A DNA stretch of 64,000 bases from Sphingomonas lenta (GTDB lineage: Bacteria; Pseudomonadota; Alphaproteobacteria; Sphingomonadales; Sphingomonadaceae): NCBI RefSeq assembly GCF_002288825.1, contig NZ_NSLI01000005.1, positions 186,001-250,000 on the forward strand. The letters run 5' to 3'. Below are positions 53,293 through 62,221 of this stretch, piece after piece. Made by a program: the position numbers and the translations under genes. Under the pieces are notes generated by a model. That model saw nothing but the letters and a program-made list of their open reading frames with translations. It was not told where the DNA came from and ran no database searches. The number at the start of each line of letters is the position of its first letter. Positions within the stretch are counted from its first letter, which is position 1.

Positions 53293-56200
53293 TCAGGCTC
53301 CCTGCGGCGCGGGCTGACCGTGCGGCTCGTCGGGAATGGCGGGCCTCGCCTTGCCCCCACGGCCGAACAGGCGCAGCACCACGACGAAGAACATCGGCAC
53401 GAAGAAGATGGCGAGAACGGTCGCGGACAGCATGCCGCCCACCACCGCCCAGCCGATCGCGTTCTGCCCGCCCGACCCCGCGCCGCTGGCGATCGCGAGC
53501 GGCAGCACGCCGAACACGAACGCGAAGCTGGTCATCAGGATGGGGCGAAGGCGCAGCTTGGCCGCCTCCACCGCCGCGTCGAACGCGTTCAGGCCGTCGC
53601 GCATCCGCTCCTCCGCGAACTCGACGATCAGGATCGCGTTCTTGGCGGACACGCCGATCGTCGTGATCAGGCCGACCTGCAGGTAGATGTCGTTGTTGAG
53701 GCCCCGGATCGTCGCCGCCAGCACCGCGCCCAGGATGCCGAGCGGCACCACGAGCACGACCGCGACCGGCACCGACCAGCTCTCGTACAGCGCGGCGAGG
53801 GCGAGGAACACGAGCAGCAGCGAGAGCGCGTACAGCGCGGGCGCCTGGCCGCCGGAGAGCACCTCCTCGTAGCTCAAGCCCGTCCACTCGTAGCGCGTGC
53901 CGGGCGGCAGCTTGGCGTGCAGCTCCTCCATCGCCCGAAGCGCGTCGCCCGACGAGTAGCCGGGACCCGGGATGCCCAGCAGCTCCATCGCAGGCGAGCC
54001 GTTGTAGCGCGTGAGCTGCACCGGCGCGTTCTCCCAGCGCATCGTGGCGAAGGCGGTATAAGGGACCATCTGGCCGTTCTGGCCGCGCACGAATAGGCTG
54101 GTGATGTCCTCGGGCTTCAGGCGGTAGCGCGTGTCGGCCTGGATGAAGACGCGCTTCACGCGCCCGCGGTCGATGAAGTCGTTGATGTACGCGCCGCCCC
54201 AGGCGGCCGAGATGGTCTGGTTGACCTCGGCCAGGTCGACGCCCAGCGCGCGCGCCTTGTCCTGGTCGATGTCGACCCGGAGCTGCGGCGCGTCGTCCAG
54301 CGCGTTGGGGCGGACCTGCGCGACGCGCGGCTCCGCCATGGACATGCCGAGCATCTGGTTGCGCGCCGCCACCAGGCGTTGGTGACCGATCCCCGTCTCG
54401 TCGACGATCTGGATGTCGAAGCCGGTCGCATTGCCGAGCTCGGTCACCGCCGGCGGCACGATCGCGAAGATCAGCCCGTCCGTATACTGACTAAGCACGC
54501 CCATGGCGCGGCCGACGATCGCGTCCGCGCGGTTCTCCGCGCCCGGACGCTCCTCCCAGTCCTTCAGGTTGACGAAGGCGATGCCCGTGTTCTGCCCCTG
54601 GCCGGCGAAGCTGAAGCCGTTGACGGTGAACACGCCGCGGACGTTGGGCGCCTCGCTGCCCAGGAAGTGCTCGCGCACCATCGTCAGGCCGCGCTCGGTG
54701 CGGCTGCTCGTCGCGCCCGACGGGCCCTGCACGAGCGCCACCACATAGCCCTGATCCTCGTCGGGCAGGAAGCCGGCGGGCAGCCTGTAGAACAGCGCGC
54801 CCACCACGCCGACGATCATCAGGTACACGACCACTGACCGTTTCCAGTTGCGCGCCGTGGTGCGCACGCCGCGCTCGTAACGGCGCTGGCCCGCTTCGAA
54901 GGTCCGGTTGAACCAACCGAAGAAGCGCGCGAGCGGGCCCGTGCCGGCCTTCTTGTTCGGGTCGTGCGGTTTCAGGATCGTGGCGCAGAGCGCGGGCGTC
55001 AGAATGATCGCCACCAGCACCGACAAGGCCATGGCGGACACGATGGTGATGGAGAACTGGCGATAGATGACGCCGGTGGAGCCCGCGAAGAACGCCATGG
55101 GCAGGAACACCGCGATCAGCACCGCGCCGATGCCGATCAGCGCGCCGGTGATCTCGTCCATCGACTTGCGCGCGGCCTCCTTCGGGCTCAACCCCTCGGT
55201 GGTGATCAGGCGTTCGACGTTCTCCACGACCACGATGGCGTCGTCGACCAGCAGGCCGATGGCGAGCACCATGCCGAACAGCGTCAGCGTGTTGATCGAG
55301 TAGCCCGCCACCGCGAGCACCGCGAAGGTGCCGAGGATGACCACGGGAACCGCGATCGTGGGGATGATCGTCGCGCGCCAGTTCTGCAGGAACAGGAACA
55401 TGACGATGAACACGAGCACCACCGCCTCGATCAGCGTCTCCACGACCTGCTCGACCGACAGGCGCACGAACGGCGCGGTGTCGTAGGGGTAGACGACCTT
55501 GACGTCGGGCGGGAGCGTCCGCGCGATCTCGTCCACGCGCGCCTTGACCGCGTCCACCGTGTCGAGCGCGTTGGCGCCCGGCGCCAGGAACAGCGCGATG
55601 CCGCTCGCGGGGCGGCCGTTATACTTGGAGGTGAAGCCGTACTGCTCGGCGCCGATCTCCACGCGCGCCACGTCGCGCAGGCGCACGATCGAGCCGTCGG
55701 TGTTCGCCTTCAGCCGGATCGCGCCGAACTCGTCGGGCGTCTGCAGGCGCGACTGGACGGACACGGTGGCGTTCAGCATCTGCTCGGCCGGCGCGGGCTG
55801 CGCGCCGATCTGGCCCGCCGACACCTGCGCGTTCTGCGCGCGGACCGCGGCGACGATCTCCGGCATGCCGAGCTGGAACGCGTTCATCTTCACCGGATCG
55901 ACCCAGATCCGCATCGCGTATTGCGCGCCGAACAGCTGGAGGTTGCCGACGCCCGTCACGCGGCTGAGCGGGTCCTGGAAGCGCGACGCGACGTAATCCG
56001 ACAGGTCGGTCGTGTCGTGGCTGCCGTCCTCCGAATAGAGGCCCATCACGATCAGGAAGTTGGCGGAACCCTTGGAGACCTGGAGGCCCTGCTGCTGCAC
56101 CTCGACCGGCAGCAGCGGCGTGGCCGCCTGCAGCTTGTTCTGCACCTGCACCTGCGCGATGTCGGGGTCGGTGCCCTGTTCAAAGGTGACGGTGATCGTC

Positions 56201-56463
56201 GCCTGTCCCGCCGAGCTCGACGAGGACGAGAAGTAGCGGAGGTTGTCGATGCCCTTGAGTTGCTGCTCGATCACCTGCGTCGTGGTGGTCGCCAAGGTCT
56301 GCGCGTCCGCACCGGGATAAGTGACGGTGATCACCACGGACGGCGGCGCGATGGCGGGGAACTGCGCGATCGGCAGCGTGCGGATCGCGAGCACGCCGGC
56401 GAGCATCAGGATGATCGCCAGCACCCAAGCGAAGATCGGGCGGTCGATGAAATAGCGGGCCAT
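53293..56463 (-). CDS. RND multidrug efflux pump, inner-membrane transporter (HAE1/AcrB type)
   Basis: 1,056 residues, the normal length of AcrB-type pumps. TM4 carries the proton-relay pair in [13 protein letters not shown]. Other hallmarks are [20 protein letters not shown] at the N-terminus, [20 protein letters not shown] and [20 protein letters not shown]. It exports hydrophobic drugs or toxicants using the proton gradient, as a trimer with the adaptor and outer-membrane proteins encoded on either side. Confidence 0.97.
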   Translation of the reverse strand: MARYFIDRPIFAWVLAIILMLAGVLAIRTLPIAQFPAIAPPSVVITVTYPGADAQTLATTTTQVIEQQLKGIDNLRYFSSSSSSAGQATITVTFEQGTDPDIAQVQVQNKLQAATPLLPVEVQQQGLQVSKGSANFLIVMGLYSEDGSHDTTDLSDYVASRFQDPLSRVTGVGNLQLFGAQYAMRIWVDPVKMNAFQLGMPEIVAAVRAQNAQVSAGQIGAQPAPAEQMLNATVSVQSRLQTPDEFGAIRLKANTDGSIVRLRDVARVEIGAEQYGFTSKYNGRPASGIALFLAPGANALDTVDAVKARVDEIARTLPPDVKVVYPYDTAPFVRLSVEQVVETLIEAVVLVFIVMFLFLQNWRATIIPTIAVPVVILGTFAVLAVAGYSINTLTLFGMVLAIGLLVDDAIVVVENVERLITTEGLSPKEAARKSMDEITGALIGIGAVLIAVFLPMAFFAGSTGVIYRQFSITIVSAMALSVLVAIILTPALCATILKPHDPNKKAGTGPLARFFGWFNRTFEAGQRRYERGVRTTARNWKRSVVVYLMIVGVVGALFYRLPAGFLPDEDQGYVVALVQGPSGATSSRTERGLTMVREHFLGSEAPNVRGVFTVNGFSFAGQGQNTGIAFVNLKDWEERPGAENRADAIVGRAMGVLSQYTDGLIFAIVPPAVTELGNATGFDIQIVDETGIGHQRLVAARNQMLGMSMAEPRVAQVRPNALDDAPQLRVDIDQDKARALGVDLAEVNQTISAAWGGAYINDFIDRGRVKRVFIQADTRYRLKPEDITSLFVRGQNGQMVPYTAFATMRWENAPVQLTRYNGSPAMELLGIPGPGYSSGDALRAMEELHAKLPPGTRYEWTGLSYEEVLSGGQAPALYALSLLLVFLALAALYESWSVPVAVVLVVPLGILGAVLAATIRGLNNDIYLQVGLITTIGVSAKNAILIVEFAEERMRDGLNAFDAAVEAAKLRLRPILMTSFAFVFGVLPLAIASGAGSGGQNAIGWAVVGGMLSATVLAIFFVPMFFVVVLRLFGRGGKARPAIPDEPHGQPAPQGA

Positions 56464-56469
56464 GAGTAG

Positions 56470-57642
56470 TTACTTCGCCTGAACCGCGGGGGTGGAGGCG
56501 GGCGCCGCGGCCGGGCGCGACCCGAACGGGCGCGGTTGGACGGGCATGCCGGGTCGAAGCATCATCGCGCCCTCGACGATAACGCGGTCGCCGGGCGCTA
56601 CGCCGCCCGTGACCAGCCACGCGTCGCCGACGGTGCGGCTGGTCTGGATGGTGCGCGGCTCGGCGCGGTCGCCCCGGCCGACGACCATCACGGTCGCGCG
56701 GCCGCGCTCGTCGCGCGTGACCGCGCGCTGGGGTACGAGAATGCCCTGGCTCTGGACGCCTTCCACCAGTTCGGCGCGCACGAACATCCCCGGCAGCAGC
56801 AGGCCGTTGGGGTTGGGAAACACGGCGCGGATCGTCTGCGAGCCCGTGGTCGGATCGACCGTCACGTCGGCGAAGCGCAGCGTGCCCTCGATCGGGTAGA
56901 CCGACCCGCTCTCCAGCCGCAGGCGCACGCGCGCGCCTCCCCCGCGCGACAGGTTCCCGGCCATCATCTGCTCGCGCAGGCGGAGAAGGTCGGCGCTCGA
57001 CTGCTGGATGTCGACGAACACGGGGTCGAGCCGCTGGATGGTGGCGAGCGGTTCGGCCTGGGCGGCGGAGACGAGCGCGCCCGTGGTGAAGATCGACCGG
57101 CCGATCCGCCCGGAGATGGGCGCGCGGATCGTGGTGCGGCCGAGGTCGATCTGCGCCTGGCGGAGCGCAGCCTGCTGGGCGGCCACGTCGGCGCGCGTCT
57201 GGTTCGACGCGGTCACCGCGTTCTCATACTCCTGGCGCGCGATGGCGTTGATGCGGACCAGCTCGCCGTAGCGCCGGGCGAGCGCCGCGCTGGAGCCGGT
57301 CGCCGCCTGGGCGCGCGCCAGCGCCGCGCGCGCGCTCGCCACCTGCGCTTCGTAGGGCGCGGGGTCTATGCGGTAGAGCGGCTGGCCCTGGCGGACGTAA
57401 TCGCCCTCGGTGAACAGGCGCGCGCGGACGAGGCCGTTGACCTGCGGGCGCACCTCCGACGTCTCGAACGCGGTGGTGCGGCCGGGCAGCTCGGTGGTGA
57501 GCGTCACGGGCTGCTGCGTCAGCGTGACGAAGCCCACCGGCGTCGGCGCGGGTGCGCCCTGCTGCTGCGCTTGCACGTTCCCCTGTCCGCACGCGCCGAG
57601 CGAGAGGAGAGCCGCCGCGAGACCGAGTCGCTTCAACATCAT
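56470..57642 (-). CDS. RND efflux periplasmic adaptor lipoprotein
   Basis: 390 residues. A lipobox SLGACG ends the signal peptide, making this a membrane-anchored adaptor. The lipoyl-like hairpin shows LYRIDPAPYEAQVASARAAL and LGRTTIRAPISGRIGRSIFT, and the beta-barrel part TGSQTIRAVFPNPNGLLLPG. It connects the pump to the outer-membrane channel. ATG 57642 is chosen. The divergent tetR operator lies in its promoter region. Confidence 0.95.
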   Translation of the reverse strand: MMLKRLGLAAALLSLGACGQGNVQAQQQGAPAPTPVGFVTLTQQPVTLTTELPGRTTAFETSEVRPQVNGLVRARLFTEGDYVRQGQPLYRIDPAPYEAQVASARAALARAQAATGSSAALARRYGELVRINAIARQEYENAVTASNQTRADVAAQQAALRQAQIDLGRTTIRAPISGRIGRSIFTTGALVSAAQAEPLATIQRLDPVFVDIQQSSADLLRLREQMMAGNLSRGGGARVRLRLESGSVYPIEGTLRFADVTVDPTTGSQTIRAVFPNPNGLLLPGMFVRAELVEGVQSQGILVPQRAVTRDERGRATVMVVGRGDRAEPRTIQTSRTVGDAWLVTGGVAPGDRVIVEGAMMLRPGMPVQPRPFGSRPAAAPASTPAVQAK

Positions 57643-57664
57643 GCTTGATTCCGATGTACTTAAG

Positions 57665-57686
57665 TGTGAGTGAGCGATCACTCACA
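57665..57686. promoter_or_regulatory. TetR-type operator between efflux operon and regulator
   Basis: TGTGAGTGA-GCGA-TCACTCACA is a perfect 9-bp inverted repeat. It lies 23 bp upstream of the adaptor ATG and 60 bp upstream of the tetR ATG, the expected place for repression of both genes. No second strong palindrome is present in the 103-bp gap. Confidence 0.8.
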
Positions 57687-57745
57687 AAATGCTGCTACTG
57701 CGAACGGCGGAGCGTCGTCAAGCGAAGAAGGCTCAAGGAGATAGG

Positions 57746-58360
57746 ATGGTTTGGGGTCACCCGTGTTGCGTCGGGGGCGTCTCCCGCGCGGAGCTCAGGC
57801 GTCGAAAGCTGATCGATACCGCGCGCAAGTTGTTCATCGCCAACGGTTTCCACGCGACCGGCATCGCCCAGATCGCGCGCGAGTCGGGCATCGCGGTGGG
57901 GCAGATTTATCGCGATTTCGCGTCCAAGGAGGAGATCGTCGCCGCGCTCGTGGAGGTCGACTGCGGCGCGTACATGGACGGCGAGACGCTGGACGCGGCG
58001 ATCCGCGCGGGCGACGCCGAGTCGGTGCGCACCTGGCTCCACCATTTCGTCGAGCCCGACGAGGATCTGGAGGAGGGTCGGCTCTTCGCCGAGATCGTCG
58101 CCGAGTCGTCGCGCAACGAGCGGATCGCGGCCATCTTCACCACGCTCCAGGACCGGCTCAAGGCGAAGATCGTGTCGGCCATCGCGCTGCTCGCGCCCGG
58201 CGAAGGGCTGGCGGAGCGGCGCGGGGCGCTCGCCGATCTGATCACCGCGCTGTCGCTGGGGCTGCTGCACTACCGGTTGCTGCGGCCGACCGTCGACGCG
58301 GGCGCGCTCGCCCAGGCGTTGCGGGAGGTGATCGACCGCGAACTCGCGGCGCTGCGCTGA
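57746..58360 (+). CDS. TetR-family transcriptional repressor
   Basis: 204 residues. The HTH is GIAQIARESGIAVGQIYRDF, preceded by RKLIDTARKLFIANGFHATG. The C-terminal ligand domain is helical and unconserved. ATG 57746 has AAGGAG five bases upstream; the frame extends to 57689 but that would place translation inside the operator region. It almost certainly represses the divergent RND operon and itself until a pump substrate binds. Confidence 0.92.
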   Translation: MVWGHPCCVGGVSRAELRRRKLIDTARKLFIANGFHATGIAQIARESGIAVGQIYRDFASKEEIVAALVEVDCGAYMDGETLDAAIRAGDAESVRTWLHHFVEPDEDLEEGRLFAEIVAESSRNERIAAIFTTLQDRLKAKIVSAIALLAPGEGLAERRGALADLITALSLGLLHYRLLRPTVDAGALAQALREVIDRELAALR

Positions 58361-58364
58361 CGCC

Positions 58365-59654
58365 TTACTCCATCGCGCGGAGCAGGTCGTCGACCTCCGC
58401 CCAGGCAAACGACGTGAAGCTGTCGGCGACGGCGTAGGGCAGCAGGAGCACCCGGTCGCGCACCATGCCGCCGCAGCTGTAGACCACGTTGGGGACGTAG
58501 CCGTCGCGCTCCTTAGGCGCAGGCGCCAGCACGGGGCGCGGCGTGCGGGCCAGCAGCTTGGACGGGTCATCCTTGTCGAGCAGGCACGCGCCGATGCAGT
58601 AGTTGCGCACCGTGCCCACGCCGTGGGTCAGCACGAGCCAGCCCTCGTCGATCTCGATGGGCGAGCCGCAATTGCCCATCTGTACGAACTCCCAAGGGTA
58701 GCGCGGCTCGATGAGCACGCGCGACTCGCCCTCCCAGCGGAGCAGGTCGTCCGAATAGTTGAGGAAGACGCGCTTGCCGTCCTGACGGCTGAGCATCGCG
58801 TAGCGGCCGCCGATCCGGCGGGGGAAGAGCGCCATGCCCTTCGCCGCCGCGATCGGCCCCGTCATCGCCCGCATCTCGAAATCGTGGAAGTCGTCGCCCG
58901 ACAGCAGCTCGGAGCGCGTCTCGGCGCCGCTCCAGGCGGTGTAGGTGCCGTGATAGGTGGCGGCGCCGTCGTCCTCGACGAAGCGGACGAGGCGCATGTC
59001 CTCGATCCCCTGGCGCTGGCTGGGCAGCACGGGAAAGAGCACCGTTTCCGAGATCGTCCGGCTGCCGCCGCACTGGAGACGGATCGACGCGTCGTCGCCG
59101 TCGGCGTGGTCGAGGATCGGCGGAACGGAGGTCGGGCTGGGCGGGTCGATGACGAGCGGCCCGCGCGGCGTCCACATGCCCGTGCGGAACGTGACGGAGG
59201 AGACATGGCCTTCGCCGATCCCGCGCAGCGATAGGACGATGCGCACCGCGCCTTCGTCCACGCCCTCCTGGTCGGGATGGGGGACGACCGAGGGGTTGAA
59301 CAGCGCGGCGGCCTCGAAGGCGTATTCCTGGCTGAGATAGGCGCCGATCAGGCGGCGTCGCCGATCGTCGTACCGATCGCCGTCCTGGAGATGGTCCTTC
59401 ACCTCGTCGAACCGGCGGCGGAGCAGCGCGTCGACGTCGCGGTGGTTGGCGTCGAGCGAGTGGGTGACGCCCTCGAGTTGGCGGTCGAGCTCCGCCTCGT
59501 CCAGCGCGGCGATGCCGTCCACGACCTCCTGCGTCCGCGACTTGCCGTTCGCGTACTCGCGCGGGTAGCCGGGCTCGAACGGGCGGACGACGGTGCGCGA
59601 CGGGTCGGGGCGGAGCACGAGGTCGTAGAAGTTGAGCTTCGCGCGCTCGATCAT
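58365..59654 (-). CDS. GH130 family glycoside phosphorylase/hydrolase
   Basis: 429 residues. The five-bladed-propeller GH130 signatures include FNPSVVPHPDQ, EDMRLVRFVEDDG, GPIAAAKGMALFPRRIGGRY and WEFVQMGNCGSPIEIDEGWL followed by THGVG. Known members phosphorolyse or hydrolyse beta-mannosides. The N-terminal ~100 residues are an extra helical region with many Arg and Asp. A GGAGG lies upstream of the ATG. It is 25 bp after the btuD-like gene on the same strand, an unusual partner for a B12 operon. Confidence 0.87.
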   Translation of the reverse strand: MIERAKLNFYDLVLRPDPSRTVVRPFEPGYPREYANGKSRTQEVVDGIAALDEAELDRQLEGVTHSLDANHRDVDALLRRRFDEVKDHLQDGDRYDDRRRRLIGAYLSQEYAFEAAALFNPSVVPHPDQEGVDEGAVRIVLSLRGIGEGHVSSVTFRTGMWTPRGPLVIDPPSPTSVPPILDHADGDDASIRLQCGGSRTISETVLFPVLPSQRQGIEDMRLVRFVEDDGAATYHGTYTAWSGAETRSELLSGDDFHDFEMRAMTGPIAAAKGMALFPRRIGGRYAMLSRQDGKRVFLNYSDDLLRWEGESRVLIEPRYPWEFVQMGNCGSPIEIDEGWLVLTHGVGTVRNYCIGACLLDKDDPSKLLARTPRPVLAPAPKERDGYVPNVVYSCGGMVRDRVLLLPYAVADSFTSFAWAEVDDLLRAME

Positions 59655-59679
59655 CGGATTCCCTCCTGGCGGCAGAGGG

Positions 59680-60435
59680 CTATAGCGGGTCGTCCACCAC
59701 GACGTGAAGGCGGCCGTCGCGATCGATCAGGCGCGCGGCGACGCCGTAGACCTGCGCGACGCGCTCGGGCGTCATGGTGTCGGCGACGGAGCCGTCGGCG
59801 ACGAGCGCGCCGCCCTGCATCCATAGGAGCCGGTCGGCGTAGCGCGCGGCGAGGTCGAGGTCGTGGAGCACGACGAGCGCGCCACCCCCGCGCGCGACAT
59901 GGTCGCGGAGGAGGCGCAGCACCTGGTGCTGGTGGCGCGGGTCGAGCGAGGCGACGGGCTCGTCGGCGACGACCATCGGCGCTTCGGCCGCGAGCGCGCG
60001 GGCAAGATGGGCGCGGGCGAGCTCGCCGCCCGACAGCGTGTGCGCCGGGCGATGCGCGAGCGGTTCGAGCGCGCAGGCGGCCAGCGCGCGGTCGACGGCG
60101 GCGGCGTCCTGGGGAGCGAGACGGCCGAGCGCCGCGCCGTGGGCGAACCGGCCTAACGCCGCGAGATCGCGTACCGGCTGCGCCCAGGCGGGCGGGCGCG
60201 ACTGGGGGAGGTAGGCGACACGGCGGGCGCGCTCGGCGGGGGAGAGCCGGTCCACGGGGTCGCCGCCGACCCGCGCCTCGCCCTCCGTCGCGGGGAGCAG
60301 GCCGAGCGCGACGCGGATCAGCGTGGTCTTGCCCGCGCCGTTGGGGCCGAGCAGCACGGCGAGCTCGCCGGGGCCGACGGCGAGGCTGGTGGGCCGGAGC
60401 AGCGGGGCGTGCGCGGCGGCGTGGAGCGCGATCAC
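59680..60435 (-). CDS. btuD: ABC transporter ATP-binding protein (BtuD/FepC type)
   Basis: 251 residues. Walker A LGPNGAGKTTL, Q-loop AYLPQSRPPAW, signature LSGGELARAHLARAL, Walker B MVVADEPVASLD and the switch VLHDLDLAARY. It drives the FecCD-type permease. GTG 60435 overlaps the permease stop by GTGA. The last 40 residues are an accessory C-terminal strand region common in this family. Confidence 0.93.
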   Translation of the reverse strand: MIALHAAAHAPLLRPTSLAVGPGELAVLLGPNGAGKTTLIRVALGLLPATEGEARVGGDPVDRLSPAERARRVAYLPQSRPPAWAQPVRDLAALGRFAHGAALGRLAPQDAAAVDRALAACALEPLAHRPAHTLSGGELARAHLARALAAEAPMVVADEPVASLDPRHQHQVLRLLRDHVARGGGALVVLHDLDLAARYADRLLWMQGGALVADGSVADTMTPERVAQVYGVAARLIDRDGRLHVVVDDPL

Positions 60436-61412
60436 GCGGGCGTCCTCCGTGCGGACAGCGCGATCAGCGCAAAGAGCGGCGCGCCGACGAGCGCGGCGAC
60501 GACGCCGAGCTTGAGTTCCGCCTCCGTGGGAAGGACGCGCACGCCGATGTCGGCGACGACGAGGAACAACCCCGCGAGGAGCGCGGAGGGGAGCAGCGTG
60601 CGGGCGGGGTCGTGGGCCACGAACGGGCGGACGAGGTGGGGCGCGACGATGCCGACGAAGCCGATCGCGCCCGCCACCGCCACGCACGCGCCGGTGGCGA
60701 GACCCGCGCCGAGCACGACGAGCAGGCGCTGGCGCTTGAGGTCGAGGCCGACGCCGGCGGCCGCCTCCTCGCCGAGCGTGAGCGCGGACAGGCCGCGGCG
60801 GCTCGCGAACAGGAGCGCCAGGCCGGGGAGGAGGAACGGCGCGGCGAGGAGGAGGTCGTCGAAGCTCTTGTTGGCGACGGAGCCGAGCATCCAGTTGACC
60901 ATGTCGGCGAGCGTGAACGGGTTGGGCGCGAGGTTCATGAGCAGCGCGGTGAGCGCGCCCGCGAAGCTCGACAGGCCGACGCCGACGAGGATCAGCGCGA
61001 CCGCCGACGCGGTGCGGAGCGCCGCCAGCGCGATGAGCGCGGTGGCGGCGAGCGCGCCGGCGACGGCGGAGAGCGGCAGCAGCGGCGCGAACGCTGCGGC
61101 CAGCCCGTAATGGAGCGTGAAGGTGGCGGCGAGCGCGGCGCTCGCGGAGACGCCCAGCACGCCCGGCTCGGCGAGCGGATTCCGGAGCAGGCCCTGGAGC
61201 GCGGCGCCGCTCGCGCCCAGCCCTAAGCCGACGGCGAAGGCGGCGAGCGCGCGGGGGAGGCGGATCGCCCAGACCACCACCGCGTCGCCGGGCTCGCCGC
61301 CGCCGCCGAGCGCCGCGAGCATGCGCGCGGGCGGGAGCGGCGTGGAGCCGAGCAGGCAGGCGGCGAGGATCGCGGCGGCCGCGGCGGCGAGGAGCGCGAT
61401 GTTGAGCCTCAC
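60432..61412 (-). CDS. btuC: FecCD-family ABC permease (BtuC type)
   Basis: 326 residues, about ten membrane helices. The conserved segment RNPLAEPGVLGVSASAALAA and the loop GAIGFVGIVAPHLVRPFVAH identify the vitamin B12/siderophore/heme permease group. The GTG start (61412) overlaps the stop of the binding-protein gene by GTGA. Together with BtuD and BtuF it forms an inner-membrane importer. Confidence 0.93.
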   Translation of the reverse strand: MRLNIALLAAAAAAILAACLLGSTPLPPARMLAALGGGGEPGDAVVVWAIRLPRALAAFAVGLGLGASGAALQGLLRNPLAEPGVLGVSASAALAATFTLHYGLAAAFAPLLPLSAVAGALAATALIALAALRTASAVALILVGVGLSSFAGALTALLMNLAPNPFTLADMVNWMLGSVANKSFDDLLLAAPFLLPGLALLFASRRGLSALTLGEEAAAGVGLDLKRQRLLVVLGAGLATGACVAVAGAIGFVGIVAPHLVRPFVAHDPARTLLPSALLAGLFLVVADIGVRVLPTEAELKLGVVAALVGAPLFALIALSARRTPA

Positions 61413-62221
61413 GGGCGCGGTCCCCTGGCCAGCGCCTCCACGGCGTCGAGCAGGAACCAGCCGCCGCACGCGGTCCAGGCGCCCTCCAGGCCGACCACCG
61501 GCCCGTCGAGTTGCGCGCGGGCGATCGGGTGGCGGGCGGCGCTCCACGGCTCCGCATCGCCGACATCCTTGAAAGAGGCGAAAGCGACGAGGTCGGGGCG
61601 CTCATAGGCGAGGCGCTCGAGTGGGAGGTCGCGCCAGCCGGGCTCCCGCTGGAAGTTGCGCAGACCCGCCGCCGCGAGCAGCTCGGCGACGAGCGTGCCC
61701 GGTCCGGCGGTGACGCCGCCAGGGGTCATATAGAGCGCCGCCTCGGAGCGGTCGCGCCGCGGGAGGCCGGCGAGGCGCGCATCCATCTCGGCGGCGAGCG
61801 CGCGGCCACGCGCGGGCACGCCCAGTTCGGCGGCCACATCGACCGTCGCGGCGCGGATGCCGGGAAGGTCCTCGGCATAGGGGAGCTGGAGCACGGGGAT
61901 CCCTGCGCGCGCGAAGAACTCGGCCGCGCCGGGACCGCCGCCATAGGAGCGGACCACGAGGTCGGGTTTCAGCACCAGCACGTCCTCCGCGCGCGGGGCG
62001 ACGCGGCGGAGGCCCGCGGCGGCGGCGCGCATGTAGGAGGTGGGCCTGACCGCGTCGCGCGACACAGCGAGGATGCGGTCGCGCGGCGCGAGCTTGAGCA
62101 CATATTGGTCGGCGCAATAGTCGAGGCTGACGATGCGGCGCGGCGAAACGGGCGCAGGCGCGGGCGGCGCGGCGGGCGCGCAGCCCGCCAGCGCGAGCAG
62201 GGCCGCGAGCGCCCGGCGCAT
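61409..62221 (-). CDS. btuF: Periplasmic substrate-binding protein (BtuF-like helical-backbone receptor)
   Basis: 270 residues. The lipobox-like LLALAGCAPA near residue 15 suggests a lipoprotein. Signatures of the BtuF/FecB family: RRIVSLDYCADQYVLKLAPR, RILAVSRDA, VLKPDLVVRSYGGG and RPDLVAFASF. The ligand may be cobalamin or another corrinoid; iron complexes are possible. The start overlaps the receptor gene's stop by one base (TGATG). Confidence 0.85.
   Translation of the reverse strand: MRRALAALLALAGCAPAAPPAPAPVSPRRIVSLDYCADQYVLKLAPRDRILAVSRDAVRPTSYMRAAAAGLRRVAPRAEDVLVLKPDLVVRSYGGGPGAAEFFARAGIPVLQLPYAEDLPGIRAATVDVAAELGVPARGRALAAEMDARLAGLPRRDRSEAALYMTPGGVTAGPGTLVAELLAAAGLRNFQREPGWRDLPLERLAYERPDLVAFASFKDVGDAEPWSAARHPIARAQLDGPVVGLEGAWTACGGWFLLDAVEALARGPRP

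Noticed and set aside
59277..61226. 649-codon plus-strand frame opposite GH130 and the ABC genes
   Set aside because: Low-complexity Arg/Gly/Ala/Glu shadow; the minus-strand genes have clear Walker motifs and permease helices.
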